The position numbers were made by a program, and so were the translations under genes. Below are positions 1-8,125 of a stretch of 64,000 nucleotides of DNA, in pieces. Source of the stretch: JADHMP01 sp964386915 (GTDB taxonomy: Bacteria > Bacteroidota > Bacteroidia > Flavobacteriales > Flavobacteriaceae); assembly GCA_964386915.1 (NCBI GenBank), contig CAYLUQ010000012.1:1-64000 (forward strand). Reading direction: 5' to 3'. Every line of letters starts with the position of its first letter. The stretch's first letter is position 1. The notes below the pieces were generated by a model. That model searched no databases and had not been told where the DNA came from. It was given only the letters and a program-made list of their open reading frames with translations.

Positions 1-52
1 AGGGACCAACTGATTATGAGTCAGCTACTCTAACCAACTGAGCTATAGGACC
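1..52 (-). tRNA. tRNA-Met (anticodon CAT), 3' part cut off by window edge
   Basis: Read on the minus strand, the sequence starts with acceptor strand GGTCCTA, then a D arm (GCTC/GAGT around AGTTGGTTA) and an anticodon arm with loop CTCATAA, so the anticodon is CAT. The variable loop begins before the window edge; the T arm and 3' acceptor strand lie outside. CAT can be elongator Met, initiator Met or lysidine-modified Ile. The acceptor and anticodon stem resemble the elongator Met tRNA of Bacteroidetes, but this cannot be settled from the fragment. Confidence 0.9.
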
Positions 53-109
53 TTTTTAGCGGCACAAATATAGACATACTGGCATCAAGAACAAAGCGCC
101 TATTTGAGT

Positions 110-328
110 TTATCCTTCTTTTTTAGACCAAACTGCAAACAAGAGAAAAAATCCGGTTCCCATTACGGCAAAAGCAACCGCAGCTAAAAATCCAAACAAG
201 AAATTGTAGGCGTTGTCTTCCACCAATTGAAACAAAGCCGAATCTCGAAAAGGATCATTAAACAAAACCAAATAGAGCGCCACCATATAAAACAGCGCCC
301 CTATTCCTAAAAAAACACTTTTCAACAT
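110..328 (-). CDS. Small two-helix membrane protein, unknown function
   Basis: This 72-residue protein has two clear hydrophobic segments, at about residues 4-22 and 43-66, joined by a short acidic stretch (NDPF, VEDN) and ending in a charged tail WSKKEG. This predicts a two-pass inner-membrane protein. It begins with ATG, and a TATCTTTA element lies 19 nt upstream on the same strand, so it is probably its own transcription unit next to the tRNA. I recognise no family. Small proteins of this type are common in flavobacteria and no function is inferred. Confidence 0.6.
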   Translation of the reverse strand: MLKSVFLGIGALFYMVALYLVLFNDPFRDSALFQLVEDNAYNFLFGFLAAVAFAVMGTGFFLLFAVWSKKEG

Positions 329-347
329 TGTTTTCTAATTTTAATCT

Positions 348-355
348 TAAAGATA
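348..355 (-). promoter_or_regulatory. Probable -7 element for the small membrane protein
   Basis: TATCTTTA on the minus strand matches the Bacteroidetes -7 consensus TAnnTTTG at 5 of 6 fixed bases and lies 19 nt before the ATG at 328. No clear -33 TTG is seen. Confidence 0.35.
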
Positions 356-435
356 TAAAATCTAAATCCTTTAGAAAACAGAAAAACAAGAAGGCTTCAT
401 AAACCTCTAAAAACCCTCACTCCTCCAAATGTTAG

Positions 436-443
436 TATCTTTA
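436..443 (+). promoter_or_regulatory. Probable -7 element for the DUF2452 gene
   Basis: TATCTTTA (5 of 6 fixed bases of TAnnTTTG) lies inside the longest open frame, after the ATG at 429. Transcription starting here would exclude that ATG and favours the GTG at 453, 9 nt downstream. Confidence 0.4.
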
Positions 444-452
444 CCCAAAAAA

Positions 453-869
453 GTGAAAAAGCAAAAGCCAGATCAAGTTGCGTGGGACGAAGAAAAAGAG
501 GCTTACATTGCCAAATGGCTTCCCTATGCCAGCTCATTAAGTGGCCCCGTGATTGAGGTGCCCAATGTGGACCATTTCAAAAAGAAAGGAGTAGATGCTG
601 TTTCCAAACATTTCCAAGCTGAACTCGAAGAGCTCAAAGAAAAAATTAAAGCCTTCGTATCCTTGGCTGCCAACACCCAAAAAGTATACAATGCACACTT
701 TAAGTTTGAACCCATAGTGGGCGAAACCTATCACCTCTATCAAGGCCATAACGAACCCTTTTTATCTTTAGTGGCCCCCGAGGAATGGAAACGACCCTAT
801 TTGGGTAGCTACAGACTCAATCCGGAATATAAATGGATTCAAGTGTCATGGCCCCCTTCGAGTGATTAA
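453..869 (+). CDS. DUF2452 family protein
   Basis: This is a 138-residue soluble protein starting MKKQKPDQVAWDEE, if the GTG at 453 is used. The family is DUF2452, related to eukaryotic C1orf50, recognised from the KPD-x-V-x-x-DEE N-terminus, the central lysine/glutamate-rich helix and the C-terminal YHLY...FLSLVAPEEW segment. Its biochemical function is unknown. The open frame can also start at ATG 429, but a TATCTTTA promoter-like element lies after that ATG and family members usually begin at the KKxKPD segment. It stands alone, followed 44 nt later by rbfA. Confidence 0.75.
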   Translation: MKKQKPDQVAWDEEKEAYIAKWLPYASSLSGPVIEVPNVDHFKKKGVDAVSKHFQAELEELKEKIKAFVSLAANTQKVYNAHFKFEPIVGETYHLYQGHNEPFLSLVAPEEWKRPYLGSYRLNPEYKWIQVSWPPSSD

Positions 870-913
870 ACTTTCAACGCCTTCTCTCTTCAAATTATCC
901 TTATTTTTATACC

Positions 914-1315
914 ATGGAGGAAAACCTAAGCGAACGTCAAAAAAAAATCAATAAACTCTTACAACAAGAAATTGCTTTGCTGTTGCAAAAAGCCATTCGG
1001 CAGGGGGGGTCTACAAACCTAATGGTTTCTGTTTCAAAAGTGCGGGTCACCGTAGACCTCACCTCGGCTAAAGTATTTGTTAGTTTTTTTCCTTCCCAAA
1101 AAGCCTCCGATTTACTCCAAACCCTGCAAGAAAATGCAACCCAACTTAAACACGATCTCTCTCAAATCTTGCGTCACCAGCTCAGACGGGTGCCTGAATT
1201 GAATTTTTTTCTAGATGATTCTCTCGATTATGTAGCGCAAATAGAAAACGCTTTAAACCATGGAGATAACCCCATAAAAAACCCTGACACGCTCTCCAAA
1301 AGGCAAAAAAAATGA
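914..1315 (+). CDS. rbfA: 30S ribosome-binding factor A
   Basis: This 133-residue protein is a KH-like RNA-binding assembly factor that assists late 30S maturation and 16S rRNA 5'-end processing. The diagnostic pattern is present: an N-terminal helix SERQKKINKLLQQEIALLL, a beta strand MVSVSKVRVTVDLTSAKVFV, a lysine-containing helix and the RRVPELNFFLDDSLDY strand near residues 100-115. Length is typical. The stop overlaps the start of the following permease by 4 nt (ATGA), so the two are translationally coupled, an arrangement common in Bacteroidetes. Confidence 0.93.
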   Translation: MEENLSERQKKINKLLQQEIALLLQKAIRQGGSTNLMVSVSKVRVTVDLTSAKVFVSFFPSQKASDLLQTLQENATQLKHDLSQILRHQLRRVPELNFFLDDSLDYVAQIENALNHGDNPIKNPDTLSKRQKK

Positions 1316-2523
1316 ACGCGCCCTTAAAAATTGCTTTGCGCTATTTTTTCTCCAAGAGCAAACAAACGGTCATCAACCGCATCAATACCTTTGCTCTAAC
1401 CTTAGTTTTTTTGGCCTCCTTGGCCCTTTTTGTGGTGTTGAGTGCTTTTGATGGCTTAAAAGATTTTGGGCTTTCGTTTAGCAATAGTTTCTATCCAGAC
1501 TTCCTCCTCAAACCAAAACTGGGCAAAACCCTTCAGCTCGATTCTCTTCAACTCCAAGCCATAGAAAACCTTAAACCCATTTTGGGTGTTGCCCCTGAAA
1601 TTGAAGAAAAAGTTTTTTTAAGCTACCAAGAAAAAAACCAAGTGGCCTATCTAAAAGGGGTCACCTCCTCTTATCATGAAGTGATGCCAATTGAAAATCA
1701 GCTCTATGTTGGCAACTGGTTGGAAGAAGGCCCGCAAGCGGTAGTGGGTTTTGGAATTGCCAATGCCTTAAGCCTAGGGGTTAATGATTTTGATGCTTTT
1801 TTAGAATTAATTGTACCCAAAAAACAAAACCAAGCACTACTCAACCAAGACCCTTTTGAAAGAAAATCTGCTTATGTGGTGGGGCTCTATCAAATCTCTG
1901 AAGAACTAGACCAACAATATGTCTTTGCCAATGCTTCATTTGCTCAAAATTTGCTAGGCCTTTCAGCCAATACTTTTTCTCAAATTGGCCTAAAAGTGAC
2001 GCCCAATACCCACAAAGAATACCTGCTGGAAAACCTGTCCCCTTTTTTTTCTCAAGAACTCGAAGTCCTCTCTCGAAAAGAGCAAAATGCAGCTTTATAC
2101 AAAATGCTCAACCTCGAACATCTGGCCATTTATTTCATTTTTACTTTGGTGATGATCATTGCCCTTTTTAATGTCATTGGAGCCATCATCATGATGATAT
2201 TAGATAAAGAAAAACAACTCAAAATACTCTATGCTATGGGAATTGCCCCTACAGCCATTCGAAACATTTTTTTCCTTGTAGGACTCCTGGTCTGTGGTGT
2301 GGGTGGGCTTTTAGGCTTGTTAGCTGGTAGCGCTTTGGTGTTGTTTCAAGATTTTTTCCCCTTTCTTTATGTGCCCGGCACGAGTTTGCCCTATCCGGTT
2401 CAATTTCGTTTGGAAAACATCCTAATTGTTTGGACCACCCTCATGGCATTAGGAGCTTTGAGTGCTGCTTGGGCCTGTCGGGGTGTGGTTAGAAAACTTC
2501 AGCAAACAGCCCCTGCTGGCTGA
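1312..2523 (+). CDS. FtsX-family ABC transporter permease (LolC/LolE-like)
   Basis: This 403-residue inner-membrane protein has the LolC/E layout: one helix near residues 22-46, a periplasmic domain of about 220 residues, and three helices at about 270-295, 315-345 and 368-390 (MacB_PCD then FtsX domains). Such permeases work with a LolD-like ATPase, and some extract lipoproteins toward the outer membrane; no ATPase gene is adjacent, so the substrate is inferred only. Its start overlaps rbfA by 4 nt. Its last 25 nt overlap the end of the convergent dusB gene. Confidence 0.85.
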   Translation: MNAPLKIALRYFFSKSKQTVINRINTFALTLVFLASLALFVVLSAFDGLKDFGLSFSNSFYPDFLLKPKLGKTLQLDSLQLQAIENLKPILGVAPEIEEKVFLSYQEKNQVAYLKGVTSSYHEVMPIENQLYVGNWLEEGPQAVVGFGIANALSLGVNDFDAFLELIVPKKQNQALLNQDPFERKSAYVVGLYQISEELDQQYVFANASFAQNLLGLSANTFSQIGLKVTPNTHKEYLLENLSPFFSQELEVLSRKEQNAALYKMLNLEHLAIYFIFTLVMIIALFNVIGAIIMMILDKEKQLKILYAMGIAPTAIRNIFFLVGLLVCGVGGLLGLLAGSALVLFQDFFPFLYVPGTSLPYPVQFRLENILIVWTTLMALGALSAAWACRGVVRKLQQTAPAG

Positions 2524-3500
2524 TCTTTAAAGGCAGAAACGATTTGATCAAAAACAGCAAAAACCTCTTCAGAATGGTTAGTGGTTACCAAGGCTGTTCG
2601 ATATTCTTTAAAGTTAGGAATACCCTTAAAATAATTGCTATAATGACGCCTGGTTTCCAACACGCCTAAGGTTTCCCCTTTCCAATCTACAGCCATTTCT
2701 AAATGGCGGCGCGCTGTTTCTACTCGAGCAGCGATAGAAGCTGGAGACAAATGGGAGCCTGTGGCTAAAAAGTGTTTCACCTCCTTAAAAAACCAAGGAT
2801 TGCCAATACTAGCACGACCAATCATAGCACCATCTAAGCCAAAATCATCCCGCATTTCTTTGGCACGTTCAGGAGTGTTTACATCTCCATTGCCAAAAAT
2901 AGGAATATGCATTCTCGGGTTATTTTTCACTGCTGCAATAGGGTGCCAGTCGGCCTCCCCTTTATACATTTGCGCGCGAGTACGACCATGAATGGACAAT
3001 GCCGCACAACCCACATCTTGCAGGCGTTCAGCCACTTCAACAATTTTAATTGAATCGTGATCCCACCCTAAACGTGTTTTTACCGTTATGGGTAGAGACG
3101 TGCGTTTCACCATAGCTTCAGTGAGCTTTACCATAAGGGGAATGTCTTTTAAAATACCCGCGCCAGCACCTTTACACACCACTTTTTTAACCGGGCATCC
3201 AAAGTTGATGTCGATAATATCGGGCTTTGAGGCTTCAACAATTTCAACCGATTGCAACATAGAATCTAAGTTGGCCCCAAAAATTTGTATTCCAACGGGT
3301 CTTTCCTTTTCGTAAATATCTAGCTTTTGAACACTCTTTGCGGCATCGCGAATCAAACCCTCACTGGAAATAAATTCGGTATAAACCACATCTGCTCCTT
3401 GTTCTTTGCACAACGCTCTAAAGGGGGGGTCACTAACGTCTTCCATGGGCGCTAGCAAAAGCGGAAAATCAGGCAAATCTATGGCTCCAATCTTTGGCAC
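2499..3500 (-). CDS. dusB: tRNA-dihydrouridine synthase B
   Basis: This 333-residue FMN enzyme reduces specific uridines in the tRNA D loop. It shows the TIM-barrel start LAPMEDVSDPPFRALC (about residues 16-31), the DINFGCPVKKVVCKGAGAG segment with the catalytic cysteine, SIHGRTRAQMY, and the FMN phosphate-binding GNGDV and MIGRASIGNPWFF motifs. It starts at GTG, with a TATTTTTA promoter-like element 13 nt upstream. The 3' end overlaps the convergent permease gene by 25 nt. Confidence 0.93.
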   Translation of the reverse strand: MPKIGAIDLPDFPLLLAPMEDVSDPPFRALCKEQGADVVYTEFISSEGLIRDAAKSVQKLDIYEKERPVGIQIFGANLDSMLQSVEIVEASKPDIIDINFGCPVKKVVCKGAGAGILKDIPLMVKLTEAMVKRTSLPITVKTRLGWDHDSIKIVEVAERLQDVGCAALSIHGRTRAQMYKGEADWHPIAAVKNNPRMHIPIFGNGDVNTPERAKEMRDDFGLDGAMIGRASIGNPWFFKEVKHFLATGSHLSPASIAARVETARRHLEMAVDWKGETLGVLETRRHYSNYFKGIPNFKEYRTALVTTNHSEEVFAVFDQIVSAFKDQPAGAVC

Positions 3501-3513
3501 TTGAAATTTTTGG

Positions 3514-3521
3514 TAAAAATA
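3514..3521 (-). promoter_or_regulatory. Probable -7 element for dusB
   Basis: TATTTTTA on the minus strand (5 of 6 fixed bases of TAnnTTTG) lies 13 nt before the GTG start of dusB and after the stop of the upstream MauE-like locus. Confidence 0.35.
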
Positions 3522-3530
3522 GGCAAAACT

Positions 3531-4046
3531 TCACTCTCTATCAAAGCCCCCACTTTCTAGCCCTGCAATAAAATCCTCATCCCAATAGGCCATTATTTCC
3601 CCGTTTATGAGATGATAGATCCTTGGGGGTGGTTCTCCAATGAGGCTAAAAAAGGTGTTGGTGTCTATAAAAGCATAAGGATAGTTGCTTTGTGTTAAGG
3701 CTTCAAATTGGGCCACACTGGTGCTTCCTTCCCTAAAAAACAAGAGGTAGAGGGGTAACTTTTGTTGCTGCTCCAATTCCCATTTTGCTAACTCTCGGGC
3801 AAGTTGTTGGCAATGTTCACAGTCCAGATTAAAAACACCTACCAATTGTTCTCCCGTATTTAAATCTACACGCCCCGCTTTTTCGAAATGGGTGTAGGAG
3901 CTAAAACTTAAGTTGTCAAAGTTTGGAATTGGCAAGTGCACCCATGGTGCCAATAGAAACAAAAGAGGCACCAAAACAAAAAAGTGAGGTACTCGTTTTT
4001 GAAATTTACTGCGTTTGTAGAGTATTGCGCCTAGCAGCAGCAACAT
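3531..4046 (-). CDS. Thioredoxin-like C-terminal half of a split MauE/DoxX protein
   Basis: This 171-residue frame begins with a membrane helix MLLLLGAILY, has a second helix around residues 20-38 and then a periplasmic thioredoxin-like domain with a CxxC motif in NLDCEHCQQLA (about residue 72). In many flavobacteria a MauE-type membrane domain and such a domain form one chain. Here the membrane part ends in another frame 16 nt into this ORF. Restoring one A in the AAAA run near 4049-4052 would join them. It could be a genuine frameshift, a sequence error, or two coupled proteins (ATG at 4046). Confidence 0.65.
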   Translation of the reverse strand: MLLLLGAILYKRSKFQKRVPHFFVLVPLLFLLAPWVHLPIPNFDNLSFSSYTHFEKAGRVDLNTGEQLVGVFNLDCEHCQQLARELAKWELEQQQKLPLYLLFFREGSTSVAQFEALTQSNYPYAFIDTNTFFSLIGEPPPRIYHLINGEIMAYWDEDFIAGLESGGFDRE

Positions 4047-4399
4047 ATTTTAAACAAAGACTCAAGCGGGGTCATGGCAATCATTTCCCCAAAGCAGCCA
4101 CAATTTGCGTCATAGCCTGTGCTCCATAAATAAAGCAAATGCAGAGAAAGACCCGTTATTAAAAGCATGGCAAAAACCAGCAATAATTTACGGTAGAAGG
4201 GCAACAACAAACAAAAGCCTAAGCCCAGTTCGAGGCCTATGATAAAACGGGTTAAATGAGCCGCTTGTGTTCTGGTTTGCACGAGGTCTTGTTCTAAAAC
4301 TGTAATTTCAAAATAGCCCGGAGCAATCCATTTGGTGTAGGCCGAAAAGAGAAAGCCAAAAGCAAAGAGGAAGCCTAAGATTTGAGTAGATCGAGACAT
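4031..4399 (-). CDS. MauE/DoxX-family redox membrane protein, probably frameshifted at its end
   Basis: This 122-residue frame carries the MauE/DoxX four-helix core: GFLFSAYTKWIAPG, a conserved RFIIGLELGLGF helix, and the NCGCFGE motif with a vicinal cysteine pair near residue 104. MauE-like proteins pass reducing equivalents across the membrane to periplasmic thioredoxin-like partners. The normal continuation of the family is a further helix, but the frame ends in ICCCC. The expected helix and a CxxC domain resume in the -1 frame (3531-4046). The likely start is ATG 4399, not the upstream TTG. Confidence 0.7.
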   Translation of the reverse strand: MSRSTQILGFLFAFGFLFSAYTKWIAPGYFEITVLEQDLVQTRTQAAHLTRFIIGLELGLGFCLLLPFYRKLLLVFAMLLITGLSLHLLYLWSTGYDANCGCFGEMIAMTPLESLFKICCCC

Positions 4400-4402
4400 A
4401 GT

Positions 4403-4410
4403 CAAATATA
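4403..4410 (-). promoter_or_regulatory. -7-like element upstream of the MauE gene
   Basis: TATATTTG on the minus strand matches TAnnTTTG fully but ends only 3 nt before the ATG at 4399, so the mRNA would be leaderless or the match is accidental. Confidence 0.35.
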
Positions 4411-4444
4411 CAATTTAATTAAATCCAAAACCAGAGCAAATAGC

Positions 4445-4452
4445 TATATTTG
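4445..4452 (+). promoter_or_regulatory. Probable -7 element for lepA
   Basis: TATATTTG matches TAnnTTTG fully and lies 25 nt before the lepA ATG, back to back with the element for the divergent MauE gene. Confidence 0.5.
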
Positions 4453-4477
4453 TTCCATCTAAGAACGCTGGTGCGGT

Positions 4478-6274
4478 ATGAAAAACATCCGAAACTTTTG
4501 CATCATTGCCCATATTGACCACGGCAAAAGCACGCTTGCTGATCGTCTTTTGGATTTTACCGGCTCCATCACCGAACGTGAAAAGCAAAACCAACTTTTA
4601 GATAATATGGATTTGGAACGCGAGCGGGGCATCACCATCAAATCGCACGCCATCCAAATGGAATATGTCAAAGATGGGCAAGCCTATATTCTCAATCTGA
4701 TTGACACCCCTGGTCATGTCGACTTTTCCTATGAAGTTTCTCGGTCAATTGCGGCCTGTGAAGGGGCTTTGCTGGTTGTTGATGCTGCCCAAAGCATACA
4801 AGCTCAAACCATTTCCAATTTATATTTAGCCCTAGAAAACGATCTAGAAATTATTCCCGTTCTCAACAAAGTAGATTTGCCTTCTGCAAACGTGGAAGAG
4901 GTAACCGATGATATTGTAGATTTACTGGGCTGCTCTGCTGATGAAGTCATTCCCGCTTCTGCAAAATCTGGTCTTGGAATTGACGCCATTATAGACGCTA
5001 TTTTAGACAAAATACCCCCGCCCAAAGGAGACCCCAATGCCCCCTTGCAGGCACTCATTTTTGACTCTGTCTACAACCCCTTTAGAGGGGTAGAAACCTA
5101 TTTTAGAATCTTAAATGGGCGTTTGTCTAAAGGCCAAAAAATTCAATTCATGGCTACCCGTAAAACCTACTATGCCGATGAAATTGGCACCCTTAAACTC
5201 ACCCAACACCCCAAAAAAACAATTGAAGCTGGCGATGTGGGCTATCTGATTACCGGCATTAAAGAAGCAAAAGAGGTTAAGGTGGGAGATACCATTACCT
5301 TGGCCGAAAATCCAACCGATCAAGCCATTGCCGGTTTTGAAGAAGTAAAACCTATGGTTTTTGCAGGCATCTATCCCGTTGATACAGAAGATTTTGAAGA
5401 GTTGCGTTCAAGCATGGAAAAACTTCAGCTCAACGATGCTTCTTTGGTCTTTTCTCCTGAAAGTTCAGCTGCTCTAGGGTTTGGATTTCGTTGCGGTTTT
5501 CTAGGCATGCTGCATCTCGAAATAATCCAGGAGCGCTTGGAACGAGAATTTAATATGACGGTCATCACCACCGTTCCCAACGTTTCCTATCATGCCTACA
5601 CCAAAAAGACTCCAGATGTGCCCTTGCTGGTCAACAACCCCTCCGATTTGCCCGACCCCTCCGTCTTAGATCGAGTAGAGGAACCCTACATAAAAGCCTC
5701 CATCATCACCAAAGCAGATTTTGTTGGTAATGTGATGACCCTTTGTATTGAAAAACGCGGACAGATTACCAATCAAACCTATCTCACCCAAGAGCGAGTA
5801 GAGCTTAGTTTTGACCTGCCTTTGGCAGAAATTGTGTTTGATTTTTACGATCGCCTCAAAACCGTTAGCAAAGGCTATGCTTCTTTTGACTATAGCCCAG
5901 TGGGATTAAGGGCTTCCAAATTGGTTAAGGTAGATATTTTGCTCAATGGCAATCAAGTAGATGCCCTTTCTGCTTTAATTCATGCCGACAATGCCTACTC
6001 TATTGGTAAAAAAATCTGTGAAAAATTGCGGGAACTCATTCCAAGACAGCAATTTGATATTCCTATTCAAGCAGCCATTGGAGCCAAAATAATTTCTCGT
6101 GAAACCATAAAAGCCCTTCGTAAAGATGTAACCGCCAAATGTTATGGGGGCGATATTACACGCAAGAGAAAACTACTAGAAAAACAAAAGAAAGGAAAAA
6201 AGAAAATGCGCCAAGTGGGCAATGTAGAAATTCCACAACAAGCCTTTATGGCCGTTCTCAAACTCAACGACTAG
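4478..6274 (+). CDS. lepA: Elongation factor 4 (LepA GTPase)
   Basis: This 598-residue translational GTPase promotes back-translocation and helps translation initiation and assembly under stress. All G motifs are present: AHIDHGKS (P loop, about residues 10-17), RGITI in switch I, DTPGHVDF, NKVD, and SAKSG. Later come domain II, the EF-G-like domains and the LepA-specific C-terminal domain ending in KKGKKKMRQVGNVEIPQ. Length matches the family. It is monocistronic or a first gene; the next gene starts 55 nt later. Confidence 0.97.
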   Translation: MKNIRNFCIIAHIDHGKSTLADRLLDFTGSITEREKQNQLLDNMDLERERGITIKSHAIQMEYVKDGQAYILNLIDTPGHVDFSYEVSRSIAACEGALLVVDAAQSIQAQTISNLYLALENDLEIIPVLNKVDLPSANVEEVTDDIVDLLGCSADEVIPASAKSGLGIDAIIDAILDKIPPPKGDPNAPLQALIFDSVYNPFRGVETYFRILNGRLSKGQKIQFMATRKTYYADEIGTLKLTQHPKKTIEAGDVGYLITGIKEAKEVKVGDTITLAENPTDQAIAGFEEVKPMVFAGIYPVDTEDFEELRSSMEKLQLNDASLVFSPESSAALGFGFRCGFLGMLHLEIIQERLEREFNMTVITTVPNVSYHAYTKKTPDVPLLVNNPSDLPDPSVLDRVEEPYIKASIITKADFVGNVMTLCIEKRGQITNQTYLTQERVELSFDLPLAEIVFDFYDRLKTVSKGYASFDYSPVGLRASKLVKVDILLNGNQVDALSALIHADNAYSIGKKICEKLRELIPRQQFDIPIQAAIGAKIISRETIKALRKDVTAKCYGGDITRKRKLLEKQKKGKKKMRQVGNVEIPQQAFMAVLKLND

Positions 6275-6329
6275 CCTCTTTCCTTTTTTTCGCTCATTTT
6301 TTTATAGCTTTAACGAAAACTCAAAAACT

Positions 6330-7892
6330 ATGCTGCGTTTTTCGTTGTTTGCCATCATGCTCATGCTGTTAAATGGTTGTGAGTCTAGTACTAAAAATAA
6401 ACTCCCGCGAATTGCCATTGCAGGCTTAGCCATTGAATCAAGTACCTTTTCACCCGCTCAAACTACCATTGAGGCCTTTCAAGCACGGCGGGCTGAAGAA
6501 GTTTTTAGTTATTATCCCTTCTTAAACGAAGACCAACCGCTGCGTCAAAAAGCCATTTGGTTTCCCACCCTCAGAGGACATGCGCTTCCCGGCGGCATCG
6601 TGACGCGAGAAGCTTATGAATCCCTCGTTGAAGAAACCCTTTCGCGTTTGAGAGAAAACCTCCCCTATGACGGTCTGTTTTTTGATATTCACGGCGCCAT
6701 GAGTGTAGTGGGCTTAGAAGATCCTGAAGCTGATTTCATTGAACGTATTCGAGAGGTGGTGGGCTACAAAACCCTCATTTCAACCTCAATGGATTTGCAC
6801 GGCAATGTTTCCAAGCGTTTGGCTCAGGGTTCAGATTTAATTACCTGCTATCGAATGGCACCTCATGAAGATGCGCTAGAATCTAAAGAACGAGCCCTTC
6901 GTTTATTGGTTAATCGATTGGAAAACGGCTTAGGAAAACCCGCCTATAAGGCCTATGTTCGGGTGCCCATTTTGCTTCCCGGAGAGAAAACCAGCACACG
7001 AATTGATCCCGGCAAAAGTCTTTATGCACAAGTCGCTCCTTTAGCTGCTCAAAAAGGGGTTTTAGATGCCGCCATATGGATAGGCTATGCTTGGGCCGAC
7101 GAAGCCCGAAATCACGCTGTGGTAATGGTCACCGGAGACGATCAAAACAAAGTGCGAGAGGCAGCCGAAACCTTGGCCAATGCCTTTTGGAACGTTCGGC
7201 GCGATTTTGACTTTGTTGCTCCCACCACCACTTTTGACAAAGCCTTGGCACAAGCCTTAAACAGCAACCAAAAACCCTTTGTCATTAGCGATATGGGAGA
7301 TAACCCAACCGCCGGAGGTGCCGGAGATGTGACATGGACCCTTCGGGAATTACTCAACAGAAATGAATTTAAAAGCCCTGATGGGCCAAGTGTAATTTAT
7401 GCTTCTATTCCGGGTCCCAATCTTGTAGCTAAAGCGCTTGAGGTGGGCATTGGCAATACAGTAGAGGCAACCGTTGGGGCTGCCGTTGACAATCGCTATG
7501 CTCCGCCCCTAAAACTCAAAGGCACAGTAAAAGCCATTCACCAAGGCGATTCCAACGCCGAAGTAGAAGTGGTCGTTCAAACCGGTTCTCTCCAAGTGAT
7601 TGTGACCCAAAAAAGAAAACCCTATCACTACGAAAAAGATTTTACAACGCTAAACCTCAACCCTAGAGAAGTAGCTATACTCATAGTTAAAATTGGTTAT
7701 TTGGTTCCTGAACTTTATAATCTACGTGGCGATTGGGTAATGGCGCTTACCCCCGGAGGAGTGGATCAGGACTTAGAGCGCCTACCCTACCAAAATGTGA
7801 TAAGGCCCTTATTTCCACTAGACCCTGATATGCCAGATCCTAATCTGGAAGTCGATTGGATCCCGAAGTCTGGATCAACGTTGCAGAAATAG
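6330..7892 (+). CDS. M81 family (MlrC-like) metallopeptidase, lipoprotein
   Basis: This 520-residue protein belongs to the M81 family named after microcystinase MlrC. It has the N-terminal IAIAGLAIESSTFSP pattern, likely metal ligands in FFDIHGAMS, STSMDLHGNVS and YRMAPHEDA (residues about 115-185), and the MlrC C-terminal domain with DMGDNPTAGGAGD. A lipobox (MLMLLNGC, Cys near 17) predicts membrane anchoring. The natural substrate is unknown; MlrC itself cuts linear microcystin. An open 67-codon segment follows its stop in the same frame. Confidence 0.85.
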   Translation: MLRFSLFAIMLMLLNGCESSTKNKLPRIAIAGLAIESSTFSPAQTTIEAFQARRAEEVFSYYPFLNEDQPLRQKAIWFPTLRGHALPGGIVTREAYESLVEETLSRLRENLPYDGLFFDIHGAMSVVGLEDPEADFIERIREVVGYKTLISTSMDLHGNVSKRLAQGSDLITCYRMAPHEDALESKERALRLLVNRLENGLGKPAYKAYVRVPILLPGEKTSTRIDPGKSLYAQVAPLAAQKGVLDAAIWIGYAWADEARNHAVVMVTGDDQNKVREAAETLANAFWNVRRDFDFVAPTTTFDKALAQALNSNQKPFVISDMGDNPTAGGAGDVTWTLRELLNRNEFKSPDGPSVIYASIPGPNLVAKALEVGIGNTVEATVGAAVDNRYAPPLKLKGTVKAIHQGDSNAEVEVVVQTGSLQVIVTQKRKPYHYEKDFTTLNLNPREVAILIVKIGYLVPELYNLRGDWVMALTPGGVDQDLERLPYQNVIRPLFPLDPDMPDPNLEVDWIPKSGSTLQK

Positions 7893-8096
7893 CCTTTTTC
7901 AAATTTTCTTTATCAAAAAGGACATGCTGTATTTGGCATTAAAAAACAGTGGCATCTTAGGCGTGGGTATAGGATAGATGCGGGTTATACTGGGATTATA
8001 GAGTGTAAAAACACCTTAATTGCCCTCATAAAAAAAGCAAATGAATTATTTCCATCTAGCAAAGTAAAAATGTTACATAAATTAGGTTATATTTAA
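7893..8096 (+). other. 67-codon open segment after the M81 stop, possible gene remnant
   Basis: The gap between the M81 gene and the SulP gene is 233 nt. In the M81 frame, directly after its TAG, 67 codons stay open and end at TAA 8094-8096. The text contains protein-like stretches (HAVFGIKKQWHLRRGY, GYTGIIECKNTLIALIKKA) but has no ATG until KVKMLHK near its end. It may be the tail of a truncated gene or chance. I recognise no family. Confidence 0.25.
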
Positions 8097-8125
8097 GAGC
8101 AAGGCTATTTAACTGTTTTCAAAAA

